Below the pieces are notes generated by a model, which saw nothing but the letters and a program-made list of their open reading frames with translations, made no database searches and was not told the DNA's origin. Both the position numbers and the translations under genes were made by a program. Below, piece by piece: positions 20,639 through 27,665 of a DNA stretch of 64,000 bases (position 1 is the stretch's first letter; each line of letters begins with the position of its first letter). Location of the stretch: the NCBI RefSeq assembly GCF_020829495.1, contig NZ_JAIVFQ010000016.1:55848-119847 (forward strand). Reading direction: 5' to 3'. The stretch comes from Nostoc favosum CHAB5714. Its GTDB lineage: Bacteria; Cyanobacteriota; Cyanobacteriia; Cyanobacteriales; Nostocaceae.

Positions 20639-21259
20639 TCAAGTTTCAGATGAAAGGATGCCTACTAATACTCGTAGCAAATCTTCTAAACCTTCAGGAA
20701 CACGATAAAGCTTAATATCTTCTGTAATTAGCTTCTGTTGTCTATTGAGTGTACCAAATTTCCAGTCATCTCCATTAGTAACTGCGCCAAATAAAATTGA
20801 TGATTGTTCATCTAAAGTCTGATCCAGAGCTATTAATTCTACTGCTAGCTGTGTAAACCCTCTTCTGATATCTGATTGTTTTGCTTCACTCACCAATAGA
20901 GAGTTAGATTTATGTAAGTAATAATCCAAAGTCCCCTTGAGCTTTTCATCCACATTAATTGGATACTCGCTATATAGTTGAGCTTTTGTTTGATCGCAGA
21001 TTTCAGCAAGAATAGGAGCAATCATAAATTCTCTGATTGATATCTCAGCCGTTGGGTTAAAAAGCTTTATATTGCGCTGTAAATAATTTTGTAAAAATTC
21101 TAAATAGCTAATATCAGCAAAGTATCTTGGTAATTGTAGCTCTGTGCGATCGTAGCTGTACTCAAACTCAGCTACTACATCTATTGTTGGGTTAGGTAAC
21201 AAAAAATATTGACTAAAAGTGTAACTTTGCTCAGGTTTTAAAATTCTATATTTGCTCAT
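20639..21259 (-). CDS. Hypothetical protein with PD-(D/E)XK-like nuclease signature
   Basis: A 206-residue protein with no firm family assignment. The segment GTLDYYLHKSNSLLVSEAKQSD places an Asp and an ExK about 14 residues apart, preceded by a Glu in the helix EFMIAPILAEICDQ, as in PD-(D/E)XK nucleases and cyanobacterial nuclease-like orphans. The rest is mixed alpha/beta and soluble. It could instead be a non-catalytic relative. No methyltransferase is adjacent, so it is not an obvious restriction system. Confidence 0.7.
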   Translation of the reverse strand: MSKYRILKPEQSYTFSQYFLLPNPTIDVVAEFEYSYDRTELQLPRYFADISYLEFLQNYLQRNIKLFNPTAEISIREFMIAPILAEICDQTKAQLYSEYPINVDEKLKGTLDYYLHKSNSLLVSEAKQSDIRRGFTQLAVELIALDQTLDEQSSILFGAVTNGDDWKFGTLNRQQKLITEDIKLYRVPEGLEDLLRVLVGILSSET

Positions 21260-21299
21260 GATTTTATCGGGAATAACCTAAATGAAATATATTACGAAT

Positions 21300-21355
21300 T
21301 ACGAACTTGTACTGAGCGTAGCCGAAGTATTACGAATTACGAATTACGAATTGGT
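21300..21355. repeat. Heptamer repeat of ATTACGA type
   Basis: ATTACGA units flank a short inserted palindromic scrap (CTTGTACTGAGCGTAGCCGA). Same class as the AATTCGT run at 10427, read on the other strand. Confidence 0.75.
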
Positions 21356-21441
21356 ATTATTATCTCAATAATTTGCTAAACTCCAACTTTAGGGATAGCA
21401 AATAAGAACAATTTGAGCAGGGAATTTGGAGGGGTTGCAGA

Positions 21442-22674
21442 GTGGCTGATGATGAACGCATAGTCAATGCACAACAGATAAATCCAAAAGACTTCTCGTG
21501 GAGATTATGGCCTGTTGTGCCACTCTACCCTTATGGCAGGCGGCAGACAATCCGTAAAGAAGTGGTCAAGGACACAATTTGGAATTTTGACCAGATTCAG
21601 GGCATTTTCTACGTTGTTGTGCCGATTCGCATGACTGTGGTTAAGCTCGAAGCCGGGGGTCTTCTCATCTATGCGCCTGTTGCACCAACCCCAGAGTGTA
21701 TCCGGCTTGTGAATGAGTTGGTGGCGGAACACGGTAATGTTAAGTACATTATCCTGCCAACTATCTCCGGTATAGAACACAAAGTCTTCGTCGGCCCCTT
21801 CGCCAGATACTTTCCGACTGCACAGGTGTTTGTGGCTCCCCATCAGTGGAGTTTCCCGCTAAATCTCCCCCTTAGCTGGCTTGGTTTACCACCGAAACGA
21901 ACTCAAGTACTTCCAGAAGATAGTAGCAAAACACCCTTTGCTGACGAGTTTGATTATGCAATGCTGGGGCCCATCGAGCTTGGCCCTGGTCGGTTTGCAG
22001 AAGTTGCTTTTTTCCACAAGCGATCGCATACTCTTTTAGTAACAGATTCTGTACTTTCTATCCCAGAAGATCCACCTGCGATCGCACTATTAGATCCATA
22101 TCCCTTACTATTCCATGCCAAGGATCATGCTACTGATATTGTTGCAGACATTCAAGTAAATCGCCGTAAGGGTTGGCAGCGTATCTCGTTGTTTGCTTTG
22201 TACTTTCAACCAAACGCACTAAATATCCGCCAATGGAGTCAGGTATTGCAAGATGCCTTGAAAGCACCAGAACGCTCAAAGAAAGCTTATTTTGGATTGT
22301 ATCCCTTTAAATGGCATCCAGATTGGCAGCGATCGTTTAATGCTCTGCGAGGTGATGGGCGTTTGTTTGTCGCACCAATTTTACAGACGCTGATTCTCAA
22401 CCGCGCACCGAAAGAAACCATCGACTGGGCTGATAAAGTTGCAAGTTGGGACTTCGAGTGGATTATTCCCTGCCACTTTGATTCACCGATTAAAGCCGGG
22501 CCGCATCAGTTTCGCCAAGCTTTCTCTTTTTTGGAAAAGCAGCCTGCTGTCAGTGCGGGTTTGTTCAGCAGTAGTAGCTATCCCTTGCCAGAGGAGGATT
22601 TTAAACTACTTAAGGAAATCGATACAGGTTTAAATAAGTTTGGGATTGTGCCAGCAGCAAAGGAGAAAGTGTAG
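21442..22674 (+). CDS. DUF4336 domain-containing protein
   Basis: A 410-residue cyanobacterial/plant-type protein, recognised by WPVVPLYPYGRRQTIRKEVV, IWNFDQIQGIFYVVVPIRMTVVKL, then LIYAPVAPT and the late IIPCHFDSP. The family is distantly related to metallo-beta-lactamase folds, and the fold is inferred only from such segments. GTG 21442 is the start, with GGAGGGG at 21428-21434, 7 bp before. No transmembrane segment; function unknown. It is divergent from the PD-(D/E)XK-like gene. Confidence 0.8.
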   Translation: MADDERIVNAQQINPKDFSWRLWPVVPLYPYGRRQTIRKEVVKDTIWNFDQIQGIFYVVVPIRMTVVKLEAGGLLIYAPVAPTPECIRLVNELVAEHGNVKYIILPTISGIEHKVFVGPFARYFPTAQVFVAPHQWSFPLNLPLSWLGLPPKRTQVLPEDSSKTPFADEFDYAMLGPIELGPGRFAEVAFFHKRSHTLLVTDSVLSIPEDPPAIALLDPYPLLFHAKDHATDIVADIQVNRRKGWQRISLFALYFQPNALNIRQWSQVLQDALKAPERSKKAYFGLYPFKWHPDWQRSFNALRGDGRLFVAPILQTLILNRAPKETIDWADKVASWDFEWIIPCHFDSPIKAGPHQFRQAFSFLEKQPAVSAGLFSSSSYPLPEEDFKLLKEIDTGLNKFGIVPAAKEKV

Positions 22675-22829
22675 GAGAGACAATATAGTGGTTCTCCTTT
22701 GGATGCAACACGCGCTTTGGGCGCACTGCTACTGCTGTGCGCCTCTACAAGTTGTTCACAAATGATTAAGTAGGGCTATATCCACCGTAGAATAGTAGAC
22801 AAACTAGCCCTGGTAAACAGTAGAAGCCT

Positions 22830-23093
22830 ATGCCACAGGCAATCCTTAACCAAATCCTCAATCAGCTTGATATCTTAGAGCCAGAGGAGCTACAGCAGCT
22901 GAATCAGGCTATCCAGAGATATCTTGTTGAACAAAAACAAGTTACTCAACGGACAACATTTCACGAAGCACTGTTAACTTCTGGGTTAGTAAAACAACTC
23001 AAGCAACCAGTTTACAATCAGCAAACTGAACAGCGACTTATTCAGGTAGAGGGTAAGCCTATTTCTGAAACAATCATTGAGGAACGCTGCTAG
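22830..23093 (+). CDS. Antitoxin of a VapBC-type module
   Basis: An 87-residue, Gln-rich, helical protein (NQILNQLDILEPEELQQLNQAIQRYL). It ends exactly one base before the PIN gene (TAG then ATG), the usual order for antitoxin-toxin operons. It does not show a clear AbrB or RHH motif, so family membership rests on position. It probably binds the PIN toxin and the promoter. Confidence 0.75.
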   Translation: MPQAILNQILNQLDILEPEELQQLNQAIQRYLVEQKQVTQRTTFHEALLTSGLVKQLKQPVYNQQTEQRLIQVEGKPISETIIEERC

Positions 23094-23558
23094 ATGGCAG
23101 CTTATTATTTAGATAGCAGTGCGCTGGTCAAACGCTACGTCAGTGAGATAGGTTCAGCATGGGTTTTGAGTTTATTTGACCCGTTACGGAAAAATGATGT
23201 ACTGATTGCTGCTATTACTAGTGTTGAAATTGTCGCTGCAATTACACGGCGATCGCGTGGTGGAAGTATCATTGCTACTGATGCGATCGCAGTATGTAAT
23301 CAGTTCAAAAGTGATCTACGGTCTGAATACCAAGTTGTCGAAATCACAAAGAGTATCATCAACTCTGCAATGGTATTAGCTCAAGTATATGGGTTACGAG
23401 GCTACGATGCAGTTCAGCTAGGGGCTGGCTGTGCAGTAAACGCCCTCTGCATAGCTAACAGTTTACCTCTGGTGACATTTGTATCTGCTGATTCCGAATT
23501 GAATGCAGCCGCAGCAAGTGAAGGTCTACTTGTTGAAAACCCAAACAACTACCCCTAA
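23094..23558 (+). CDS. PIN-domain toxin, VapC family
   Basis: The 154-residue PIN nuclease has first acidic Asp in YYLDSSALVKRY, a second site in TSVEIVAAITRR, and RGYDAVQLGAG and SADSELNAAA near the end, matching the four acidic positions of VapC RNases. The ATG directly abuts the antitoxin stop. The target RNA is unknown. Confidence 0.9.
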   Translation: MAAYYLDSSALVKRYVSEIGSAWVLSLFDPLRKNDVLIAAITSVEIVAAITRRSRGGSIIATDAIAVCNQFKSDLRSEYQVVEITKSIINSAMVLAQVYGLRGYDAVQLGAGCAVNALCIANSLPLVTFVSADSELNAAAASEGLLVENPNNYP

Positions 23559-23665
23559 CGTTTAATTCCTTTAAAATAATTCGTAATGACGCTCTCTACG
23601 AGGTACTGCGCGTAGCTTGCTTCTGGGCAGGAGTACGAAATACTCGCTAACGTAATTGGTAAGTT
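23559..23665. other. Heptamer/palindrome spacer
   Basis: Contains AATTCGTAATGACGCTC and related fragments also seen at 10447-10465. No gene. Confidence 0.4.
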
Positions 23666-23812
23666 ATATCATGTCCGCTTGATTACTTATGAAACCCGAA
23701 GAACCCCACCCCGCCAAAGCTATGCTTTGTCTCCCCTCCCCGCAAGCTCTTAGGGGTTGGGGGTGGGGTGTAATGACTGTGGTTAGCGTAACTATTTATG
23801 CGGACATGATAT
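23666..23812. repeat. MITE-like element, family 1
   Basis: Perfect ends ATATCATGTCCGC/GCGGACATGATAT, standard cassette, TA borders (TTATAT...GATATTA). Confidence 0.88.
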
Positions 23813-23869
23813 TAAAGACTGTTTCAGTCGGGGATTTAGACCCAGACTGAAACAAAGCCACGTATAGAC

Positions 23870-24517
23870 CTAGCTGTTGTTTAGTTCCATTAATGAAATA
23901 TTTTCGTGGGAATAAAGCCATTTTTCAAAATTGCTTTTACAGCGTAACCATTCTTTATCTGTCATTGCGAACCAATCGGTATCTCTGTTTCTTCCACGAA
24001 CAAACATGTGTTGTCGAAAACGTCCTTCATAAATGAATCCCATCCTTGTAGCGGTAGTTCGACTCGCATGATTGAGGGAATCACATTTCCACTCAACTCG
24101 ACGATAAGAATGATGCTCAAAAAGATGCTGAAGTAGCAAAAACTGTGATTCTGTATTGACTTTACTTTTGTGGACTGCGGGAGTAAACCATACATGACCA
24201 ATTTCAGCACGACCATTATTTGGTGCGATCGCAAGTAATGCTACAATTCCCACTTGAATATTTGTTGAGTTTTCAAAGACTGTCCAAGTAAGAGGGTCAG
24301 ATTTACTTACTAGGTTCGTTTCTATCCAGTCTTTCATCGTCGAAGGGTGATCAAATGGGCCGTAAAATAGATAATTCCAGACGGCTTCCTTTTCAGGAGT
24401 GCCGTGTGAAGCTGCATACAAGGTATCCACATCCCTTTCGGGAATTAAGGGCTTGAGTGTTACAAATTCACCGTTAAGTTGAAGAAATTCCGGTGGTTGC
24501 CAAGTTCGGTTTTGCAT
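23870..24517 (-). CDS. GNAT-family N-acetyltransferase (RimJ/RimL-like)
   Basis: A 215-residue protein with the segment GIVALLAIAPNNGRAEIGHVWFTP, then LLQHLFEHHSYRRVEWKCDSLNHASRTTATRMGFIYEGRFRQHMFVRGRNRDTDWFAMTDKEW, typical of RimJ/RimL-type acetyltransferases acting on protein N-termini or small amines. ATG 24517 is preferred; an in-frame GTG at 24535 would add six residues. Confidence 0.88.
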   Translation of the reverse strand: MQNRTWQPPEFLQLNGEFVTLKPLIPERDVDTLYAASHGTPEKEAVWNYLFYGPFDHPSTMKDWIETNLVSKSDPLTWTVFENSTNIQVGIVALLAIAPNNGRAEIGHVWFTPAVHKSKVNTESQFLLLQHLFEHHSYRRVEWKCDSLNHASRTTATRMGFIYEGRFRQHMFVRGRNRDTDWFAMTDKEWLRCKSNFEKWLYSHENISLMELNNS

Positions 24518-24575
24518 GATTTTATTGTTTTCCACACACAGATAATCTCATATCGAAACCACCTGCGATTCGGTC

Positions 24576-24707
24576 ATATAGCAGTCCTAAATCATTTGTG
24601 AAAATTATATATCTCTTTCTTCTTTCTTCCCTTTGCGCCCAAAGCCAATACTTTGCGGTTCGTTTTCAAATTTTATATTTTTCACGAATCAAATAGGACT
24701 GCTATAT
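24576..24707. repeat. MITE-like element, family 3 (ATATAGCAGTCCTA ends)
   Basis: About 29-bp imperfect inverted arms, ATATAGCAGTCCTAAAT and its complement ATTTGATTCGTGAAA..., around a TCTTTCTTCTTTCTTCCC pyrimidine tract. No ORF. It lies in the 5' region of the acetyltransferase gene. Confidence 0.8.
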
Positions 24708-24792
24708 AAATCTGCGAGTTATCAACCCATAGCAGCCTATAGGCGTTATGTGGGAAATCCAGTGAGTGTTTGCTGAAACGGATTCTTGAGTT

Positions 24793-26112
24793 TTAACGTT
24801 TGATTCCCTTAAACCGTTCTTGCGCCGCCTGAAACGCTTCTTGCATTACCAACTGAATTCTTTGGGGATCGGGTTTCTTACCTCCCATTAAATCACCAAA
24901 GTAAACGCAGGCTGCTTCCCCTAATGCCCAGGTGTAAGCGGCTGCCCAAGAGGCTGCGATCGCACTACCAAAACCTGGTATAAATTTAATTAACTCCCGT
25001 GCTATTGCCTGTGCTAAAAAACCACCTGCGATCGCACTCACAACGCCTCCCGCCTGAGATGGAGTAACTGTCTGCCCATATAATTTACCCAACAGTCCTA
25101 CCATTGATACTTGCAAAGCAGTGAGTACTGGCATTGTCGCAAATGGCAAAGGTACAGCCGCCAGGGTGGCAGACATAATCGAAAATGGCAAAATATAACG
25201 GCGTGCAGCATCTCGGTAAAGATTACCAAGTTGCTTCCCAGCTTCTTCTTGATCTAATAGTTGATAAATCGCCTGGGCTTCTGCTTCTGGAAGTACTTCT
25301 GCTAAGGAATCTCGCAGTGCTTCTAAGCCATAAAATACCGGATTATAGCCATCTTCTTCTAGGGTAAAGTCAATGAGTACAGAGCGATCGCTTATTCCTG
25401 CAAAGGCTTGCTGCATTGCGGCAAATGCGCGGTTGACTTCTTGATAATCTGGTGGATAGGCAGGATGATCGACGGTATCGACAGGATAAACCTCATGCAA
25501 GCAAGTAACTACCAGCAAACAGGGAATATTTGGATACTGCTGGCGCAACTGTTGAGCAATTTGTCGTAGCGTGTCAGTTGCAAAATCATTGATTTTGACC
25601 GTGAGAAGCAGGATTCTAGCGGAACGAGTCTCCTTTTTTAAATCGCCAACTAACTCCTGAATAATTAATTGAGTATCTTGTTTAACATCACCAAGTCCCA
25701 CCGTATCAGTAAAAATCAGTAACGGCAGGTCATTGGAAGGATAGGCATAGCGCTCTGTATGTTGCGTGTGAGGACGAAATCCCTGACCGACAATTTCGGC
25801 AGAAACTCCCGTCAATCCCCGGACAATTGAACTTTTTCCAGCTTGGGGTTTACCAATCAGCAGCGCTTCTGTAGTTGGCAGTTCGGTTCGGATTTTCTCT
25901 AAAATCTCGGCAACCTGAGTTTCGCTCACACTAAACCATTCAACAACCGTCTGTGCCAGTTGTTCTACGGGTAGGAGTTGCGTTAGATGTGTTGTTGCTT
26001 TATTCCAGACACCGCCAATGCGGTTTGTCCAGGAATTATCGACCGATTTGGTAGTTGCTTTATCGGTCGGTTCACTCAATTGCTGAGAATCACGTTGCTC
26101 AGTCATTTCCAT
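24793..26112 (-). CDS. Dynamin/Era-like GTPase with C-terminal membrane domain
   Basis: The 439-residue protein has a P-loop GKPQAGKSSIV, switch DTVGLGD, and a C-terminal part with hydrophobic helices (FSIMSATLAAVPLPFATMPVLTALQVSMVGLL, AGGVVSAIAGGFLAQAIARELIKFIPGFGSAIAASWAAAYTWALG) like DUF697/YcjF-type proteins. The usual NKxD guanine motif is not evident; CLHE is at its place. It belongs to the same broad class as the gene at 36438, which has intact NKTD. Likely a membrane-associated GTPase; role unknown. Confidence 0.82.
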   Translation of the reverse strand: MEMTEQRDSQQLSEPTDKATTKSVDNSWTNRIGGVWNKATTHLTQLLPVEQLAQTVVEWFSVSETQVAEILEKIRTELPTTEALLIGKPQAGKSSIVRGLTGVSAEIVGQGFRPHTQHTERYAYPSNDLPLLIFTDTVGLGDVKQDTQLIIQELVGDLKKETRSARILLLTVKINDFATDTLRQIAQQLRQQYPNIPCLLVVTCLHEVYPVDTVDHPAYPPDYQEVNRAFAAMQQAFAGISDRSVLIDFTLEEDGYNPVFYGLEALRDSLAEVLPEAEAQAIYQLLDQEEAGKQLGNLYRDAARRYILPFSIMSATLAAVPLPFATMPVLTALQVSMVGLLGKLYGQTVTPSQAGGVVSAIAGGFLAQAIARELIKFIPGFGSAIAASWAAAYTWALGEAACVYFGDLMGGKKPDPQRIQLVMQEAFQAAQERFKGIKR

Positions 26113-26270
26113 CTAAACCTAGAAGACCCTTTTACTCATCTTATAGCGATTCTCAAAGGGATAACTAGTACCGTTAGTAGTGTATCAACTTGGGCGATCG
26201 CGTTTTGGAGGTAGCGGTGTCTCACAATCCTAAACGAACCGCCGCCGTAAAAGAAGCTAGCAAGGGAAAT

Positions 26271-26417
26271 TATTGTATCGACTGACAATGCTATTGTTTC
26301 GACTGACAATGCCATTGTTTCGACTGACAATGCCATTGTTTCGACTGACAATGCCATTGTTACGGCTGACAATGCCATTGTTTTGACTAACAATGCAATT
26401 GTTTCGGCTTACAATGT
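26271..26417. repeat. Tandem array of seven 21-bp units
   Basis: Seven units of 21 bp beginning ATTGTTTCGACTGACAATGC, the last three diverged. A weak ORF across it is entirely repeat-encoded. The units share about 17 of 21 positions with the array at 41841. Confidence 0.93.
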
Positions 26418-26470
26418 TAATACAAAACTAAAGTTATGGACAGCTGACAGAAGCTTACCTATATCAGCTA

Positions 26471-26559
26471 TCAGCTTGGCTCAATCAAATCAGCGATTGC
26501 CTTCGCCAATATATCTGGATCTACCGATTTAGAAATATGCATTTGAAATCTTGCTGCTA
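26471..26559 (-). pseudogene. Remnant of the C-terminus of a hybrid kinase receiver
   Basis: The reverse strand encodes LAARFQMHISKSVDPDIL-KAIADLIEPS then a stop, against IAAGFQMHISKPVDPDVLVKAIVDLIK in the intact kinase at 27666. The homology stops exactly where the ParE-type toxin gene ends. The segment ACCTATATCAGCTATC... at 26458 recurs at 27486, suggesting an ancestral duplication around this locus. Confidence 0.8.
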
Positions 26560-26853
26560 GTCTATGAGGCGCTCTTTCCAGTATCCCGGTTCGCGGCTAC
26601 AGTGCATCACCGCCAAAATTAAAACGTAATCTTCCTCAATGGTGTATAAAATTCCATAGGGAAATTTGCGCGTTAGACATCGACGAATGTCTTCGTCAAC
26701 AACAGCCCAGCGAGTCGGTGACTGGATAATTCGGAAAATTGCATCCTCAACCGCATTAATAAATGCTTGTGCTAATTCAACTCGACGCTCTGCGTAAAAC
26801 TTGACTGCTTCACCGTATTCAATTAATGCTGCTGGATGAAAAACGTATTTCAT
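26557..26853 (-). CDS. ParE/RelE-superfamily toxin
   Basis: A 98-residue toxin: FHPAALIEYGEAVKFYAERRVELAQAFINAVEDAIFRI, RWAVVDEDIRRCLTRKFPYGILYTIEEDYVLILAVMHCSREPGYWKERL, the beta-sheet core of ParE gyrase-inhibitor or RelE toxins. It overlaps the antitoxin stop by ATGA. The stop (26557) abuts the kinase remnant, suggesting that the pair was inserted at or recombined with a kinase 3' end. Confidence 0.9.
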   Translation of the reverse strand: MKYVFHPAALIEYGEAVKFYAERRVELAQAFINAVEDAIFRIIQSPTRWAVVDEDIRRCLTRKFPYGILYTIEEDYVLILAVMHCSREPGYWKERLID

Positions 26854-27080
26854 TGCTCCAAAAATTGTTTTACCCTAGCTAGGGCTTCCTCTCCAGGAAT
26901 GGGTTCAATTGCACCACTGCGAACTTCATCTCTACGCTTCTTGGCTTCATCTGTCCACAGTATTTGAAGTGTTTCGTCTACATCAAATTCAAGACTTTCA
27001 ACCAGCTTTTCTGCCAACAATGCTCTCGCTGCACTGGGCAGAGCTAAGGCTTCTTTCATAACTTGCTCAACAGATGCCAT
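26850..27080 (-). CDS. Addiction-module antitoxin (unstable-antitoxin type)
   Basis: A 76-residue protein starting MASVEQVMKEALALPSAARALLAEKLVESLEF, with a characteristic C-terminal acidic tail ending EEALARVKQFLEQ. This matches the short addiction-module antitoxins paired with ParE-like toxins. ATG 27080 is used; a longer ORF upstream has no family similarity. It overlaps the toxin by four bases, implying coupled translation. Confidence 0.87.
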   Translation of the reverse strand: MASVEQVMKEALALPSAARALLAEKLVESLEFDVDETLQILWTDEAKKRRDEVRSGAIEPIPGEEALARVKQFLEQ

Positions 27081-27176
27081 AATTACTAAGAGCATAGGGA
27101 CTATCCAGAGTCTAGCAGGAAAGCAGTAGATATGGCACAACATTAACGTGATGGACGGGATCATCCCAAATGTGTA

Positions 27177-27329
27177 ATATCATGTTCGACTTAATACTTA
27201 TGTCATTGCGAGCGGAGCGTGGCAATCCCAAACCTTTGCGATTGCTTCATTCCACTTCGTTGCATACCCTTCGGGAACGCCAGGGGCGAACGCAATGACA
27301 TATTATAAGTGATTTGCCGAACATGATAT
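27177..27329. repeat. Hybrid element: family 1 arms with a different inner cassette
   Basis: The ends are ATATCATGTTCG and CGAACATGATAT (a C-to-T variant of family 1 arms, changed in both arms), but the interior is TGTCATTGCGAGCGGAG ... GAACGCAATGACA (27201-27300) rather than the C-rich cassette. The inner pair recurs alone at 51324-51390 and, similarly, 27344-27420. Confidence 0.82.
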
Positions 27330-27343
27330 ATAAAAACATATTT

Positions 27344-27420
27344 TGTCATTCCGCTACCCTTCTCTACGAGAGGCTGCGCCAACGGGAACGCCAAGGGCGA
27401 ACGCTTCATTCGCAATGACA
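27344..27420. repeat. TGTCATT..AATGACA palindrome
   Basis: Inverted ends TGTCATTCCG and CGCAATGACA, interior with GGGAACGCCAAGGGCGAACGC. A TAACC... 33-bp repeat of the kinase-remnant flank follows at 27486-27518, and an AATGACC heptamer run at 27637-27662. Confidence 0.7.
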
Positions 27421-27665
27421 ATCTATCATCTTGGTAAATTTGCTTGCATTGGGATGCTCCCTGATGGACAGCCAGTCGGATGTTTACCTATATCAGCTAT
27501 CAGCTTGGCTCAATCAAACCGCAACGCCAGAGATTAGCCCTTGATATACCACACCCACTCTTGAACGTGGTTTGAATAAGTCCTTAAAAAAGTTTTTCTT
27601 GCCAACGAAACACTCGGTATGTACCAAAAAACAATGACAAATGACCAATGACCAATGACTAATGA

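Noticed and set aside
26136..26393. Reverse ORF with MALSVET repeats
   Set aside because: Entirely encoded by the 21-bp tandem array; no start context and no family.
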